Origin: Micavibrio sp964400125
GTDB lineage: Bacteria; Pseudomonadota; Alphaproteobacteria; Micavibrionales; Micavibrionaceae
Length of the DNA: 64,000 nucleotides
Assembly: GCA_964400125.1 (NCBI GenBank)
Contig: CAYNSR010000002.1
Coordinates: forward strand, 62,001-126,000
Direction: 5' to 3'
Below are positions 60,649 to 64,000 of the stretch, in pieces; position 1 is the stretch's first letter, and each line of letters begins with the position of its first letter. Under the pieces are notes generated by a model. That model was not told the DNA's origin. It saw nothing but the letters and a program-made list of their open reading frames with translations, and ran no database searches. The translations under genes were made by a program, and so were the position numbers.

Positions 60649-60945
60649 CGCGTTGCTGGAACTCGTAAAAACCAAGAAGAGCTGGAAACTCCCTATCCTT
60701 TGAGTCTGCCGCCCAAATGTGGCCAGAATATGGGAAATTGTGGCAAAGAATAAGGTTTTTATATTAACGCCGCGTTAAGGATTGCCTTGTTTATTTTCCA
60801 GTCCCTTTGTTTTTAAGGGATGCGTGAGGCCCGGATATGCAACCTTTTACGCCCTGTTAATGTTTGGTGTTTATAGAGGGCATGCTAGATTGTCATCACA
60901 AGAATTGCCGACTTCCCCGTTCCAATCCCTCAGAAGGATATCATC
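60649..60945 (+). promoter_or_regulatory. Leader region of acnA, no gene seen
   Basis: About 300 AT-rich bases hold no credible reading frame or RNA gene. A loose promoter match (TTGGTG, 16 bp, TAGATT) lies near 60865-60893, and AGAAGGA precedes the acnA start. Nothing else recognisable is present. Confidence 0.3.
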
Positions 60946-63651
<2,706 letters not shown>

Positions 63652-63674
63652 AGCGCGGTACCATCTGGGGTAGG

Positions 63675-63744
63675 GACAATTAAGGATGACAATTAAGGAT
63701 ACAGTATACTTAATTCAATTGAGTTAAGTATACTGTATCCTTAA
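63675..63744. repeat. Near-perfect 52-bp palindrome preceded by a 13-bp tandem repeat
   Basis: GACAATTAAGGAT occurs twice in tandem (63675-63687, 63688-63700). The second copy merges into a palindrome: the 21-nt arms 63693-63713 and 63724-63744 (TTAAGGATACAGTATACTTA plus A) are exact inverted copies around TTCAATTGAG, itself almost symmetric. No T run follows, so it is not a standard terminator of acnA. Confidence 0.9.
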
Positions 63745-63918
63745 CTTGTGACCTTCATATTGCCGATATCATGTGGGTAAATCCGGCCTTTCCGGCATTT
63801 TGCCGCCATTTCAGACGGTTTTTTAACGATTTTTGTGAAAACTGCTCTTGTGGTGTTATCGCAAGTTATGCAGGATGCCCCCATACAAACCAAAAAAACT
63901 TAAGGGAAGGCCAAACAC

Positions 63919-64000
63919 ATGTCTGATCGTGCAATCGGCAAACTGCCATCACCCATGGAGTTTCCGGATGTGATTCAGCCGGTCACGCCCAAGGATTATC
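63919..64000 (+). CDS. 5' end of an unidentified gene
   Basis: The first 27 codons of a reading frame starting MSDRAIGKLPSPMEFPDVIQ and running off the window. AAGGGAAGG lies about ten bases upstream, which supports a genuine start. Too little is visible to name it. Confidence 0.55.
   Translation, partial: MSDRAIGKLPSPMEFPDVIQPVTPKDY

Noticed and set aside
60592..60660. Possible tRNA or riboswitch in the acnA upstream region because of two strong hairpins
   Set aside because: No cloverleaf, T-arm consensus or known riboswitch core could be fitted; only simple hairpins remain.

Overview
This 64 kb window reads as chromosomal DNA of an alphaproteobacterium. The evidence is a split proton-translocating transhydrogenase (pntA1-pntA2-pntB), a DUF1476 (ATP synthase zeta-like) gene beside the purine genes, the purL-bolA-grxD order, a long C-terminally extended NADP isocitrate dehydrogenase, a zinc-free L36 paralogue and a full mreBCD-mrdA-rodA cluster. 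Family cannot be fixed from sequence reading alone; a Micavibrio-like or Rhodospirillales-like lineage is only a guess.

Layout. 1-7.5 kb: the end of priA, a palindromic repeat, a small unknown gene, two tandem alpha/beta hydrolases, a periplasmic EF-hand protein and the transhydrogenase operon. 7.6-19.6 kb: a type I secretion operon (TolC-like, ABC with degenerate C39 domain, HlyD-like) translationally coupled to a CHASE2-adenylate cyclase. It converges on a 1175-residue secreted protein (BapA-type prefix, FecR, Thr-rich linker, seven FG-GAP repeats, RTX-like end), preceded by a cyclic-nucleotide-binding EAL phosphodiesterase. I read this as a candidate cAMP to c-di-GMP controlled adhesion module. 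19.7-26.3 kb: DUF3307, rpmJ and the cell-shape cluster. 26.3-35.4 kb: grxD, bolA, purL, purQ, DUF1476, purC, purS, a GIY-YIG nuclease between two perfect palindromes, an AlkA-like glycosylase, nadK, pyrE and a broken PfkB kinase.

35.3-52.1 kb: an S24-like regulator, then a compact T7-like (short-tailed) virion cluster: portal, Bbp19-like protein, scaffold, capsid, tail tube A, tail nozzle B, internal protein, tailspike, large terminase, SleB-type lysin and a GTA-type three-TM holin. No integrase, replication gene, phage RNA polymerase or attachment site is visible. Four TTGACA-N17 promoter candidates and several terminators punctuate it, and it carries a PilZ c-di-GMP-binding cargo gene on the opposite strand, an AT-rich cargo gene, a nested palindromic insertion and a pseudoknot-capable leader before the capsid gene. 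It is either a decayed podovirus-like prophage or a domesticated gene-transfer-agent-like particle.

52.1-64 kb: an EamA transporter, deoA, nhaA, icd, folD, yggT, two tandem DUF922 zinc-protease-like secreted proteins, a CcmG/TlpA-like thioredoxin, acnA, a near-perfect 52-bp palindrome and the first codons of an unidentified gene.
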